Below are positions 43,074 to 55,200 of a stretch of DNA of 64,000 bases, one piece after another. The position numbers were made by a program, and so were the translations under genes. Every line of letters starts with the position of its first letter. Position 1 is the stretch's first letter. The notes under the pieces were generated by a model. It saw only the letters and a list, made by a program, of their open reading frames with translations. It ran no database searches and was not told where the DNA came from. The stretch comes from Athripsodes cinereus (Eukaryota; Arthropoda; Insecta; Trichoptera; Leptoceridae): contig OX388321.1 in the NCBI GenBank assembly GCA_947579605.1, positions 14,065,614-14,129,613 of the forward strand, in the 5' to 3' direction.

Positions 43074-44786
43074 ATAGATTCATTATCACTAATTATCAAC
43101 AGAATATCTCTATAACAAAACATAAATTTAATACTTGTGCTCTTGACAGTAAGTTTGTCTAGGTATTCCGTGAGAGATGTAATAAGACGGATTTGTTATG
43201 TTCAGTTTTTTAATTCAAGACAACTCACCCAAGAAGACAGCTTATTTTTTCTCAAGGAAGTATATGAATAGGTACCTACATTCTATTCTTCTCAGGACCT
43301 AAGGTACCTACATGGTATTTCATCGTTATTTGAAGTAAATTAAACCAACAATTCAACACCACTTTATCAACATGATGTAAGTACTTACCTTTTCCTTGTG
43401 TATAATAAATATTTTATGAACTTCTTCTACCCTTTCCATTCGTTCACTCTACTCTCTCTTTCTCTCTCTCTCTGCTTTCATTTAACTTAAATGTTTGCCT
43501 TTGTCGAGTGGAGTTACTTCTCATTGCTGTAAAAAGATAACATTTTGGATTTAAAATAATCATATTTTGAATAAATCATTAGATATTGCAAAAGTCAAGA
43601 TATCACACTTATATTTTCATATTGAAAAATCAAATCAGAAATTATTAAATTACATATAACTGAAAATAATGTCATCTTACGTAATAATCGTCTGTTTTCT
43701 AGCAGACAGTTTGTCTTTTATACTCGTATAAGCACAAATGCATAACATACGGATAGAAAAAATAAGTATATTTTATTTACTTTATTTATTTATAATATTT
43801 TTATGGGGGAATACGTAATACACATATATATGTCATCAGGTGAATCAGATGAGCAGTGTGATTAGAACTTCAGATCATTTAGGACACTAGAAAAATTTAC
43901 AGAATAAAGTAGGATATTTATTACATTTTGAAAACTGCACGGGTAAATAAATTTATAATTTTCGTACAGTTTTCTTGATATCACATTTCAAACGATGTAT
44001 TGTATAATATGACACGATTGTGTTAGTCAGACTCAATGCAGTAGATGAGTAGGTACCTATTTGTCGGAATTCCTGAGAATTGTCACCTTGTTATAATATC
44101 TATCACTTAAATGTTAATTTTATAAATAATCACTAGTGTATGTAATAATAATTCCACTAAATAGGTAAATATCTACACGTATCGTCACACATTGGTAATA
44201 TTATTAATACGGATGTGATTATTGTAATGAATAATTTTATTATTCTTAGCCGATTAAAGCATAAATATTTCACTCAGTTCGTATGCATGAACGAGTATAT
44301 TTTTACACCTACACCTTTATTAATATAAACCAGGAATGTGAAAAGCGATGCCCTCTGTACGATCTAACACCCATTATACTTAGGTATTCCTAAAAATACA
44401 AAAATCTCAAATAATATTTCTGTTACACCAAATCATCGAAATTGAAAGAGATCTCATTTATCATGTTTTGACAATAATTTATGTGTTTTTATTTCATAAC
44501 ATTGAAATATCAGTTTTATTACGTATTATTCGATGTACGAAGCCGGGTTTAAGATCATTCATAGAATATTATTTTGTTATTTTCCAATTCGATAAACACC
44601 ATAAAAATGAACGAAAAAAATAAAAAAATAGAAAGTGTGTTACACGGTGCGAAATGTTTTCTACGCAGGAGAGTGCATTCATCAACCTATATTGGTCAAT
44701 GTGTGTATTATTGAATATGAAATATATTAATATGTAGATATTAAAAGTCATATTATTATTATGAGGGTTAAACCTTACTCATTTTT
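43074..44786. other. AT-rich stretch with a (CT)n microsatellite
   Basis: A CT-rich simple repeat lies at 43447-43473. Nothing else was recognised. Confidence 0.5.
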
Positions 44787-44845
44787 TTTAATTTATAAAT
44801 TATAATTTATTTGTTTTACAAATTAATTATAATTTATAAATTAAA
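44787..44845. repeat. 21-bp perfect AT inverted repeat
   Basis: TTTAATTTATAAATTATAATT (44787-44807) is the reverse complement of 44825-44845, with a 17-nt loop. Being entirely A/T, it may be chance or a MITE relic. Confidence 0.6.
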
Positions 44846-45376
44846 ATTATGGAGTTTTACAAGTTGTGCACAAATAAAATCATAGACTTACTCATTTTAT
44901 TTATTGTTTCCATAACTGAATACTAGAAATAACAGTTCCGTTCTATTATAAATCAAATTAAGACGAGAAGAAGTATTTTGGCTTCTTAGATCATCATCAA
45001 TCTCTTTGATTGTCAATGACCTAAGAATTAAAATTTTAATAAATTCATCACCTGATTTAATTTAATACTCTATTGAAGGAACCTCCATAGCGATATTATG
45101 TTTTCATATAACATATAATTATGTGAGTCTTAAATATTCTGAATGCTAAAATTAAAATGTTTCGTAATCTGTCGTTATGTAAACATTCATTTAATTTATC
45201 TTATTCAACATCAATCGTCCATAAATAGTTTAATTGCATTTGCGATAATATATCATTATTATTTATATGATTGTTCCTCTCATTGTAAATGTAACATTAT
45301 TGTAAAGGTTTAAATGTTTTAATACCTCCTCCCCCTGAATCATGTAGGTACTTCTAGCAAGTGTGATATTGTTATT

Positions 45377-45760
45377 TCAAAAGGGTGTATAATTTGGGAG
45401 GACTTTGTTGCGTATTACATGTAACAAATTCAAAGCTTTGGGGTGTCTATTTGATAGATGTTTAGGCACTTTAAGAGCTTTGACATATTTAGGTGCATAT
45501 TCATCAGCATTATCGTTCGCCCTCAACACTCTTTTTGGAAGCGTAGGGCAGAAACCAGCCTCCTCCATAAAAAAGCAACTGAATCACTGGGTCCCACGAA
45601 ATTCCTACCACTTGACCACAATTTTTATATCGTTATCATAAAAACGGTGTATTGTGAAAAGGGACGTCCAGGTTTTTCACGATGGAACCCTTGTGGACGA
45701 CTGAACAGTAATTTTAACCTATCATTAGACATTCTCCTTTATTTTAAATAGTACATACCA
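45377..45760. other. Unassigned coding-like block
   Basis: A locally GC-richer block with overlapping open frames on both strands. The most protein-like is the minus-strand frame of 63 codons (45377-45565), containing EEAGFCPTLPKRVLRANDNA and NLLHVIRNKVLPNYTPF. A second minus-strand frame upstream includes FHREKPGRPFSQYTVFMI. These could be pieces of one broken gene or transposon ORF. I do not recognise it, and no splice sites were established. Confidence 0.25.
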
Positions 45761-46489
45761 TTTAATATCTCGAAACATCTTAAATGAATGAAATACATTT
45801 AAGTAAATAATTTATCAAATAAAAATGATAATTTATGTATCAAATAATTCGCATGGAATTACTCAATGCATTGATTTTCAATTGTTAAATAGAAGAAAAG
45901 TTTTTTATACCAAATCTAACGGAAAATTTGGCATTTTATTCAAGTATTGTCAAGACCATCAGTTTAACTATCAAACAGATTAAGACTAAACATAATCAAC
46001 GTATTAGATATACCTGTAAATCTATGCAGTAAAATATGCCTTAATTTATTTAAGTACCTACCATCCCCAATAAAAATATAAATTTACTCTGGTTTAAACA
46101 CAATGAAAGGGCATTAACCGTTACAAATTGTTAATATGCAATACATCCCAAGCTTTATAGTAATTGTTGTAACAGCATTAAAATAACCATCGGCACCCTA
46201 GCTTCCCCCATCAATGCACCCACCTACATAGATATTATACAAAATTCACAGTGTAGGAGAGGTTTTTACTACATAAAAGAATAGCTAAACATCACTATCA
46301 ACTAAGTATATCAATTGAAATGTGCCTAACATTTATTAATTACGCGCGTGCTTGCTTAATTTCATCAATCATAAAGCAATTGTTAATACAGATTGACCTT
46401 CCAAACCAGAAGGATAAAATTAATATAAATTACTTACCTATTCATTAAATGTCAATCATATGGTTTTTTCTTCAAACGGGCTCAATTTA
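45761..46489. other. AT-rich stretch without features
   Basis: No supported feature recognised. Confidence 0.5.
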
Positions 46490-46650
46490 TGGAAATAAAC
46501 ACAAACTGTTTAAGTTTTACTATGTTTTATTAAAGGTACAGTAACCTGGTTTCGACTTACAAAGTCTACTATTAGTTATTATTAAATATAGTAAAACTGA
46601 ATAGTTAGTGTTTGTCTCCAAAATTTAATATGGAGTTTTACAAAATACAA
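46490..46650. mobile_element. Hairpin repeat with conserved loop, copy 2
   Basis: Arms GGAAATAAACACAAACTGTT and, in reverse complement, GGAGACAAACACTAACTATT are followed by AGTTTTACTAT on both sides. The loop contains AACCTGGTTTCGACTTACAAA, shared with 38160-38310. AATATGGAGTTTTACAAAAT follows, as in copy 1. Confidence 0.55.
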
Positions 46651-49600
46651 GTCAACTCCATACAATCAATTCAAACGTCTTATCAGATCGCTTTTCGTAT
46701 CACACTAATATTCAAATATTTGTAATAAGTATTTACGGAAGTTAATTATTTTCAGATTCTTACATCTCTTATGTAGATAAGGTGGTATATATTAATATGT
46801 ATTCCTTGTCTCTTAAAGTAATCCCATCGTTTGTGTTTCAAATTTAAAAAAAAACAAATTGATACATAATCATTGCTCGTCACGATTAGTCATATTCAGT
46901 TATCAACGAGCTGATTGAATTTAACTTTGCAATATGGCAACTTGGTTCAATTTGAAATATGAAAGCTACAATATTTTTAAATGCCAGATAAAAATGTAGA
47001 TGTTTAATGATATTGGTTATCTATATATTTTTTTCATGCAGCAATATTACGTTATTTGTTTTTCTATATTTTCATTATAAATTGTTGGTTGGAAGGTTAA
47101 ACATCAACATTACATATATGTATAGATATGATATAGATACAGACGAAGTTATATAAAAATGAAATAATTATACAAAAACAAATCGTTCCAATTCTAAATC
47201 AAAATATTAGCACAATAGACGAAAGGTCATAGAGAAAAGTACCCACATATTAATCTTTGTACCATAGAGCACGCATGCTATGGTGTTATTCTTTATGGTT
47301 ATATTGCAGAAAAACAATACGGTCACGTGCGTTTTTCATTAAAGTTTAACGTTTGCAATTGTTATTTTTGAGGGAAGAGAACGAGCGGTGGTAGGATGGT
47401 ATTATTTATATCCGTGATTTGTAGCGTAATGTGGAGATCAACGTCAGGGTTTATAATAATTTGGGGCTGAACGAAATGCTGATAATCCATATTACGAGAA
47501 TCTATTAGAAAACTATTTTAGGTATATTTTACTTTATAAGAGAATAGCTAACAATAAAATATATCACATACTACTCAACAACTTTCATCAACTACATACT
47601 AAAGTGTTTTTGCCGAGATATTTCTACCTGTAAATAAATTGTGGGCTTTATATCTCAGTATTTATACTCTTATCTTATCGTTTTGTTTCATCATTCTCTC
47701 ATTGCATTGATAAATTGAATAATGACTATAACCACCAGATGACGTCAAACTATAATTAGGTTTTCGTCATTTTTTGTGGGTTTCGTTTTTTATTTCAGCA
47801 GAGAAAAGAGATTGTTATAAATAACCATAATTGTCTTGTCATAAATGTAAGATATAAAAAAACGTATATTTTTTCATACCTACAAATCTTGAGTGAAATT
47901 GATGATTCAATGGAAAACTATTTACAGTCGATACTTCACTATGAAGTAGGTACCTAATAAAAATATGCGAAGTGAAGTTTTTTAACACAAATATATATTT
48001 TATACCTTGTTTTTAAGAACTTTAATTTACAAACCGAATAAACTACAGAAGAATTAAATTAGTAGAAATGTTTATCTGGAATGTAATCAAATGTTAGGTT
48101 TGTATAATTATACAGTATTGACAAATAGGTATTTTAATTCAATTCAGAAGGTCAAGAGGCGGATCAAGATAAAGGCAATCAAATACCTAAATCAAGCGAG
48201 AACTGGAATCGCTAAATTCTAGGATCGAAAGACTTGAAGATCCATTCTATATACTTAGATAAATCGTTCAAATACGCTCTATTGTTAGATATTATTTCGT
48301 GTTCTTTATATTTTTAAGAGCAACTATGTGATATTTCTAATTAACTTGATAGTTACAAGAATCGAAACTAAGACGATGTTACAAGTAACCTTTCTGTCAT
48401 CAAATTTCTAAAAACAAATATTTATAATTAAAATGTTTCACACCGATAGCGTAATTAATACTGACAAAATGTAATACAACAACAAAAAATCATTGGAATG
48501 TTAGCAAATCATGTCGCTATATAATAATAACATTGTGTAGGTACCTACTCTTCATCAAGATTTTAAGATGTTTCCAAATGTCACTTGAAGTGTGCAGAAT
48601 GTATACGATTGTGAATAGGCAGCATATGCAGGAGATAAAGTGTTTGCCCACTTGTGAGATGTCTGAGGATGACACACAGGACCGTGTCTACGGCCCGTCT
48701 ACTACAACATATACCTACACAATATATAATACATTGTATCACTACAATACATAGTTACTATTATTATAATTTCATAATTTCATCTGCTATTGACGTAAGA
48801 ATGTCATCAGATTATATCAATATTATTATTATTATAAATAACACTCATGTGTAATCACACTTCTTAGCATAATATGATCAGCCAAATAAATCTATCCATA
48901 TCATAATCAATCATGATTACACAAAAATTTAAAAACCCAACTTTAGGAAAAGTATCTAGATTTTATGCTCAAAACGCAGGTTTAAAATATCAGCATTATG
49001 CTTGAAATATCTATGTTCAAATTTTTTTAACAATATCACAAGACAATATTCATGATACTTATGACAGATATTTTTTAATTGTGTTTAGGTACCTTCCTAT
49101 AAATTTATCTATAAATATGAAATTCATAAAATATTCAGAGGTATTTTATTAAAATACGCAATCCCATAAACAATGGTTGAGACAAATACTTCGTATGATA
49201 CTTAATCTTCGAAAGCTGTCGAAGAGGGCAGAAGAAGCTGGAAAGAGCAAGTGTCACCCATGTGTAATAAAAAACATATGATTTGTAGCAAAAATATTTG
49301 GTTCCGCAAGAAGAAATGGACAAGGCCACTGGAAGAAATACATGGACATAATGAGTTCGTTAGGATATGGAAGAAGATGTACCTATAATATATTTGATTG
49401 TTCATAAAAATATACAAGAAAGCTCCAAAATAATAAGTATAGATATAGTTTGTAAAGTGTCACGTGTCTACTTAATACGACAGTGATCCACTTCAATCAT
49501 TTTGTGAATAAAAATAATATTCATTGTTGTGTCGATACGAGTATACCGCTAAACTTACCACAAAATATAATACCATCCATAATCATCGACCGTTTATCTA

Positions 49601-49679
49601 TACTCATTTTTTTTCGTTTCAATGACAGACGTGCTTCAAATATATAAAATCATAGAATATCTATCGACACAATATCTCT
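46651..49679. other. Long AT-rich stretch without assigned genes
   Basis: No firm feature in ~3 kb. Slightly GC-richer phrases (47370-47470, 48620-48700, 49200-49380) contain short open frames. One near 49300 (RRRNGQGHWKKYMDIMSS on plus) vaguely resembles a LINE end but is not supported well enough to call. Confidence 0.4.
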
Positions 49680-49800
49680 CATATTAAGTGGGGTAGCCAG
49701 AGGAATTAACTAAGAGATTCAACATTCAAGACGGATGACGTTTCTCATCTCTAATACAATTGAAGACTATGTTACCTATGAGATATTTTACGAATACCTT
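49680..49800 (-). repeat. (TAG)n-tailed SINE-like repeat, degraded
   Basis: AAGTGGGGTAGCCAG at 49687, then ATTCAAGACGGATGACGTTT and CTCATC resemble the terminal and central blocks of the family, with the part between them shortened. Confidence 0.5.
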
Positions 49801-50061
49801 TTATTTAAAGGAGATTAAAAATTATAGAAATGAGTGGAAAGTCTATTCTATATCACGGATAATTATGTATTTATAATTTTCTTGCCTTCCATCATTTCTG
49901 CCTATCCTACATAAAAAATCCGTTGTAACGAGATGGGAGAAATATTTAGAACAGGTCATACGTTTTTCATTTTTTTTCAGAATTTAATACAAAATGTTGA
50001 AAACCTTATACATGGATAAACTAATTATATGATTTCTTATAAGTCTTATGATAATTTATTT

Positions 50062-50745
50062 ATATATATAATGAGTTACAATCCATTGGATTGGTCTGCA
50101 ACGAGTTTGGTTTTTCTTCTCCATTCGTCTCTATTCTCAGCCAGTCTTTTTAGCTCTACGTATGAGCCACAATTCATATCCCTCTTCAGTTGGTCCATAT
50201 ATGCGTCTCTTGGTCGGCCTCTGCCATTTGTCCCCTCGGTCTTACCCTCCGCGATGGCGATGAGTAGTCCTGGGTGCCTGATGTTGTGGCCAATCCAGTT
50301 AGCTCGTTGTTGGCTGATTCTCTTAAGGAGTTGCCTTTTTTCGCCTACCCTGGTTAATACTTCTTCGTTTTCGACGTGCTCTGACCAATGGATCTTAAGC
50401 ATGCGTCTGTAGCACCACATTTCAAAGGCCGCCAACCGTCCGCTTTCACTTTTGCTGATGGTCCATGTCTCACAACCATAAAGCAGAATGCTCCATACAA
50501 AGGCTTTAGTAAGGTTCTTCCTTACGCTTAAGTCAATATTTGGGGATTCCAATATCTTCGATTTTTTGTTAAAGGCAATCCTTGCCTGGTTTATTCTGCT
50601 TACAATTTCTGCTTTGGAGCGTCCATCCTGGTTTATTCTGCTGCCCAGGTACACGAATTCACTTACTTGTTTGATGCTCACTCCATTTATGGCAATGTTC
50701 GCAGTCGCTTCCTCTCTTCCAACGACCATACATTTTGTTTTTTCT
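50062..50745 (-). mobile_element. RTE-type LINE, youngest copy in the window
   Basis: A 684-bp 5'-truncated insertion. The 3' end (plus-strand left side) is a (TA)n tail followed by ATGAGTTACAATCC. TAATTTATTT occurs just outside both ends (50052-50061 and 50746-50755), consistent with a 10-bp target-site duplication. Inside, one frame stays open for the whole length. Three relatives (384-706, 16030-16502, 21199-21358) share ~95% or more identity by eye. The catalytic parts of the reverse transcriptase and the endonuclease lie upstream and are missing. Confidence 0.9.
50076..50729 (-). CDS. RTE reverse transcriptase C-terminal region (217 codons)
   Basis: An uninterrupted frame covering the C-terminal third of an RTE-type polyprotein. 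Motifs by residue: MVVGRE 1-6 (end of the thumb region, preceded in frame by EKTKC), FVYLGSRINQDG 25-36, ILLYGCETWTI 81-91, FEMWCYRRMLKI 102-113, RANWIGHNIRH 142-152, EGKTEGTNGRGRPRD 161-175, LKRLAENRDEWRR 193-205, and a stop after ADQSNGL. These conserved blocks follow the RT domain in RTE elements. The upstream YxDD catalytic motif is absent because of 5' truncation. The frame start is the first methionine within the truncated element, not a real initiation site. Confidence 0.9.
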   Translation of the reverse strand: MVVGREEATANIAINGVSIKQVSEFVYLGSRINQDGRSKAEIVSRINQARIAFNKKSKILESPNIDLSVRKNLTKAFVWSILLYGCETWTISKSESGRLAAFEMWCYRRMLKIHWSEHVENEEVLTRVGEKRQLLKRISQQRANWIGHNIRHPGLLIAIAEGKTEGTNGRGRPRDAYMDQLKRDMNCGSYVELKRLAENRDEWRRKTKLVADQSNGL

Positions 50746-50755
50746 TAATTTATTT

Positions 50756-52816
50756 TCATGTTGTACTTTGACAACAGAATACTTTCCATTTACCAGGTAC
50801 ATAATAAGATGTTAGTGAATGGCTTGACAGATTTTACCTATGTACTATTTTCTGTTCACAAAGTAATACTACATACCTACATACATGCATATCATCATAC
50901 AGATAAGAACAGTATAAACACATTTGATACAAATCATATTTCTACACATATAAATTTAAAAAAAATGTACCTTATTGGTATAAATCCTTAAAGCCGTTAA
51001 TGAAAGAAACAACTAAATAAATTCATGAAATTTTGACAAATAAATAATATGATACACTGCCAAACCATCAAACAAAACATTCGAAAACAATAGGTATATC
51101 AAAATAATATTATACTGTAAATGTCCATACTAATGCACAATATGATGTGTGAAATGCAGTAAGCATTATTGTGAGTACTTTATCAATATAATATAATAAG
51201 TGTGTATAATAATAATAGAATATTGAATTGTGTGCCTGCAGCTTTATTATGTGACAACGTGTGCGTCGACCTTAAGTACTCTTTATCCATCACACAAAAT
51301 ATTGGAAATATTTCATTAACTTGTCAGCGACCCGCCAAAATTACGGAAAATGTTATGTTAAATTATCATTAAATTTTTAGTATTATAGATAATAATCTGT
51401 ATAAATGATTATGTGCAATATTTGTAGTTTTAATTATTTTTTTAATTAATTATACCAAATTATATTAAAGATATTATAGAAGACAATGTTGTATTTTTAT
51501 GAACTGTAATTCCTCTTTATACTCGTATCTGTACCAATTATCACATAATTTGTACAGCTTAGTAATAGAGTATAATAATCCCCAAAACCAAAAAAATATT
51601 TTAATCATGATGTTGTCGATAATTTTCATGTAAAGTATCAACTTGTTTAGTATACAGTTTCATGATATGAATCTCGCTTAAAAACGCATGCACATCGCTT
51701 ACTGTGCATATATATGTGGTTTATTACAAACTGGAAATTAAGTCAAAAATCATTTTCGCAGATAGAAATTTATAAAAGAAATTTGATCGTAAATTGATTA
51801 ATTTAATATGTTACTAAAGGACAACTTTTTACGATATAAAAGTAGTTATATTGTAATAAATGTAGTATGGACAAACAATACCAATGCCTACATAGGTCAA
51901 CTCTTATGACACAGTGTGGTAGAGTAGAGAACACTTCTGAATGTCACACTTACGATGACGTATGATACAATTTTAATGTAATATGTACCTATTATGTAAA
52001 AAGACAAGCATAAATAATCAATGAAAATATAGGTTTTTGTATTAGATTTAAAACATAGTTTTGGGGGAAATAACAAAAATTACGTATATACTTGCTGATC
52101 CATTACTAAATAAAAAAATATCCGATCTTTTATATTTTAAACCATAGAATTCAATCAAATATCAATTTGCTTTAGATTTTGAAACATCAGTAATAAATTC
52201 GTTTGAATTGTTTTTCATTTAAACAATAACATCACTAGTCATAATATCTATAACTGTTCATTATGCATACTATAATTTACTAAAATAGTAACAGGTGTGT
52301 AAACAAAATCATAATAAAATAACATGGATAAAATTATACGGAGAATAATAGGATTCTATGCAAAGTAGCTAATAATCATTTAGATATGTACTAATAACCA
52401 CAAAATAGACTACCCAGCTTGTTTGAAAGATATATCTTATACAACAGGACGGTGAGGAGACGGTTGTTATGATGGTAACTATGGAGTGGAGTGTGAGATG
52501 ATACTATGTAAGGGATAAAAGATAAAATGGGTAAGTGGTAGTGATAGTGCCCGCCTAGAGTAATAATAATAACAGTATGAACTGCCGTTAATAGTATCAA
52601 GATAATATTTGTATAATACTTTCAACAAAACACCGTAATAACGTGGTTTGTGTGCCATAAACAAGGGTTTAATTAGCACACACTTCATCTAAGTTCGGGC
52701 CCCTTCCAAGCAGACACGCACTAGGAGATTATTTTTTATGACGATGAAAACACTATTTTTATGTATAAAATAGACCTTCGAATTTCAAAGGACATCCACT
52801 CGATTACGACTTATCA
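50756..52816. other. AT-rich stretch without features
   Basis: About 2 kb with no supported gene, tail or structured repeat. Confidence 0.5.
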
Positions 52817-53075
52817 CACTGAGAAAAATACTCAAAACGAATCATTGGTACAGTACTATCAGATTAGGACCAGAGATCGTACAAACGATTCATTGGTATA
52901 AATCTATAATATTAACTCTTCGCAAACAAATCATTGGTAAATTTACCAACAACTTGTTTGCAAAGAGTTAATATTATTGATTCGTACTAATGAATCGTTT
53001 GTACGATCTCTGGTCCTAATCTGATAGTACGTACCAATGATTCGTTGTGAAATTTCGTTAGTATTTTTCTCAGTG
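52817..53075. mobile_element. Long-hairpin MITE, full-length copy
   Basis: Ends are CACTGAGAAAAATACT and its exact reverse complement. Almost the whole 259 bp folds on itself: ACGAATCATTGGTAC, AGATTAGGACCAGAGATCGT and ACAAACGATTCATTGGTA on the left pair with the right side. The centre is a small palindrome, GGTAAATTTACC. CA lies outside both ends (52815-52816, 53076-53077), while the sister copy at 26951-27130 is flanked by TA. The 2-bp flanks and CACTG-type ends suggest a Tc1/mariner-related MITE. Confidence 0.85.
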
Positions 53076-53113
53076 CAGTAGACCTTGATAAATATTTTTT
53101 TGTAGAGACAGAA

Positions 53114-53259
53114 CCCTAGACAAACCGTACTTGGCTATCGACTTCAAACGAATTTTCGACTATAACCGCAACAATTATGCATAATTACACGGTACATGTA
53201 AGTAGATAGTCGAAAAGTTCGCCAGTAGTCGATCGCTATGTACGGTTTGTCTACGGCCC
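53114..53259. mobile_element. Second hairpin element 38 bp from the MITE
   Basis: The left end CCCTAGACAAACCGTACTTG, then CTATCGACT, pairs with the right end (reverse complement GGCCGTAGACAAACCGTACA, then AGCGATCGACT). The inner arms share TTTTCGACTAT. It is about 146 bp with arms of ~45-50 bp and many mismatches. CAGAA occurs just outside both ends and may be target-site related. Confidence 0.6.
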
Positions 53260-53464
53260 CAGAAAAGGCGAAATTATTTTTCTATCTCTGCAATAACATA
53301 TTAGAGACATGAAAAAGTTTTGGCTAGAATTTTTCACCCAAATTTTACTTACTGATAATAATGCTTGATTCATTTCATTAACTCGTTCTATGAAAAAATT
53401 AAATTAAAAAGGATTACACCTATCCAATTTGTATTTTATAATTATTGTTTATAAGAATTAACTC

Positions 53465-53653
53465 TTAATTCATGAAATAAAAGCTCCATACAATAGGTGT
53501 GCTTATTGTCTGAAGGCAATCTCTTCCAGCAAACCTTACATAATTATTTACAGACAGGAATAGAATGGAAAGGACTTTAGAAGACATCTGAAAACACACC
53601 TTGCTTGGAGCTTCGGGCGATAGACGCGCAAAATACGACGCCCTTAGGGTCAT
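53465..53653 (-). mobile_element. LINE C-terminal end with shared 3' module
   Basis: The minus strand reads SPEAPSKVCFQMSSKVLSIL, then FLSVNNYV. After that comes GGTTTGCTGGAAGAGATTGC, then CAGACAATAAGCACACC, the same module found in LINE tails at 21060 and 19911. It links that 3' module to a coding C-terminus of the type ...F...LK..L. It lacks a clear simple-repeat tail. Confidence 0.6.
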
Positions 53654-54892
53654 GTTATGAGTAAATGGTGCTTTACAAATTGTCCATTCACAGACACATA
53701 TATTGTAAACAGCAAAATAATCTAACGAAAATTGTAATATACCTACTTATAATAATATTATAGTAAAGAACACTCAATAAAAACGTAAAATATTAAAAAT
53801 GAAATTATAGCTATACATACGGACAGTTTAACCCTTTCGATCCTGCTGTAGATTAAATAAATTCGTTTTGTCGGAATTATCTCACCGTTAGGCGCTAACA
53901 AGATCCATGGATTTGTGGTTAGCGTAGTTTTATAGGCTTTATTATTATTATAATTATTATTAAAATAAAGGCTTGAGAAGATAATGACTTGTTTGTATAA
54001 TTTGTTTAAGTCACCCTTAATTACGGTTAATACCTATTTTTACTCCTCGCTCTCATTTTCCAGACTATATACATAATATTATGAACATCTTTCACTCTTG
54101 TAGATATTAGTTAGGTATACGAGCTACGTTATCTCGTATTAAGTGCGAGTATAATCGTTTAACTAATTGCTGGTAATATTCTGATATGAATAGTAATTTA
54201 ATTTCATTGCTATAATAGAAATGATTGTGATAATTAAGTATAACGTTCGCATAAATAATAAGTAGGTACATGTCTCACAAGTGTGCCTACATAATATTTG
54301 ACTATATTGTAATCTTATACTATGAGAAACATCGCATTATACGGCTAGAGAAAAAGCTTTCGAAAGTTGGCTTACAAATCAATGAAGTCACAAGTAGAAT
54401 CACTAAATATTGTTTCATTTTAATTTCTTATTATACCTAAAGAATTTCCACCAAAACCCGTCAGTCGATAAATTGAACTTAACTATATAATACATTGGTA
54501 ATATAAATAGGTGGGTACTTACTTACTTAAATATAAGATCACGTGTTACCTAGATTACATAATTATTAAATTTGGTAATTAACAGAGTACCGAATCACGT
54601 GTATTTGATAATATTAATTATTTCACACACGTGTAATCTTATGATTTTCAACAAATCAAAGTAATTATTACTATTATTGGCATTTATACAACACCTAGAG
54701 TCAAATAAATATGTGGATGTGGGTGTGTGTGTGCTGGTTTTAACAATATAATAGCTAAAGGGATAAATAGCAATATATTTAAAAGAAACTATAGGTATTT
54801 CTTGTCTAGTTTAAGTTTTTTCATTTCACTTTTTTCGGAGTATCTTGCCAGTGGTGTTTGACCACAAGTAGCATATCTCACGTACCTTCTTA
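53654..54892. other. AT-rich stretch without features
   Basis: Only short simple repeats, such as (GT)n near 54722-54734. Confidence 0.5.
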
Positions 54893-55005
54893 CTACCTAG
54901 TAATATCTCATATTAGGTGTGCGATAAGTTTTACGTTTTTACACGTATAAGAACGTCTTCAATTCAGCAATGAGGTATGCCACTTATGCTGAATGTCTCA
55001 ATTTA
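54893..55005 (+). repeat. (TAG)n-tailed SINE-like repeat, degraded plus-strand copy
   Basis: ATTCAGCAATGAGGTATGCC, then ACTTATGCTGAATGTCTCA, matches the central block. The upstream part is diverged and the 3' terminus is absent. Confidence 0.6.
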
Positions 55006-55059
55006 TCATCGTTTCACCTGCTTATCAAAGACTGAAATCGAACCATGAAACAAATATCT

Positions 55060-55200
55060 ACACATTTCACTCCCCTTGCAATATTGTAGGCACCCTGCTG
55101 TGGTATCTACCCGCCCTCTGGGGCGCCCTTTGCGACGACAGGCCCCCCTGTGGAGTGATCCGCCTATATAGCCCTTTATTGAGGGATGTTTATAAGTGTA
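55060..55200. other. GC-rich patch, unassigned
   Basis: CTACCCGCCCTCTGGGGCGC and GACAGGCCCCCCTGTGGAGT make this one of the most GC-rich spots in the window. It sits inside a 107-codon plus-strand frame, but the peptide shows no motif I recognise. It could be a repeat fragment. Confidence 0.3.

Noticed and set aside
44787..44845. Regulatory hairpin or terminator
   Set aside because: An entirely A/T palindrome in AT-rich DNA. Chance or MITE decay is more likely, and intrinsic terminators do not apply in this genome.
50029..50412. 127-residue plus-strand protein (and its relatives at 391-732 and 16041-16319)
   Set aside because: It is the antisense of the RTE C-terminus. Its conservation among copies only reflects the retrotransposon coding strand.
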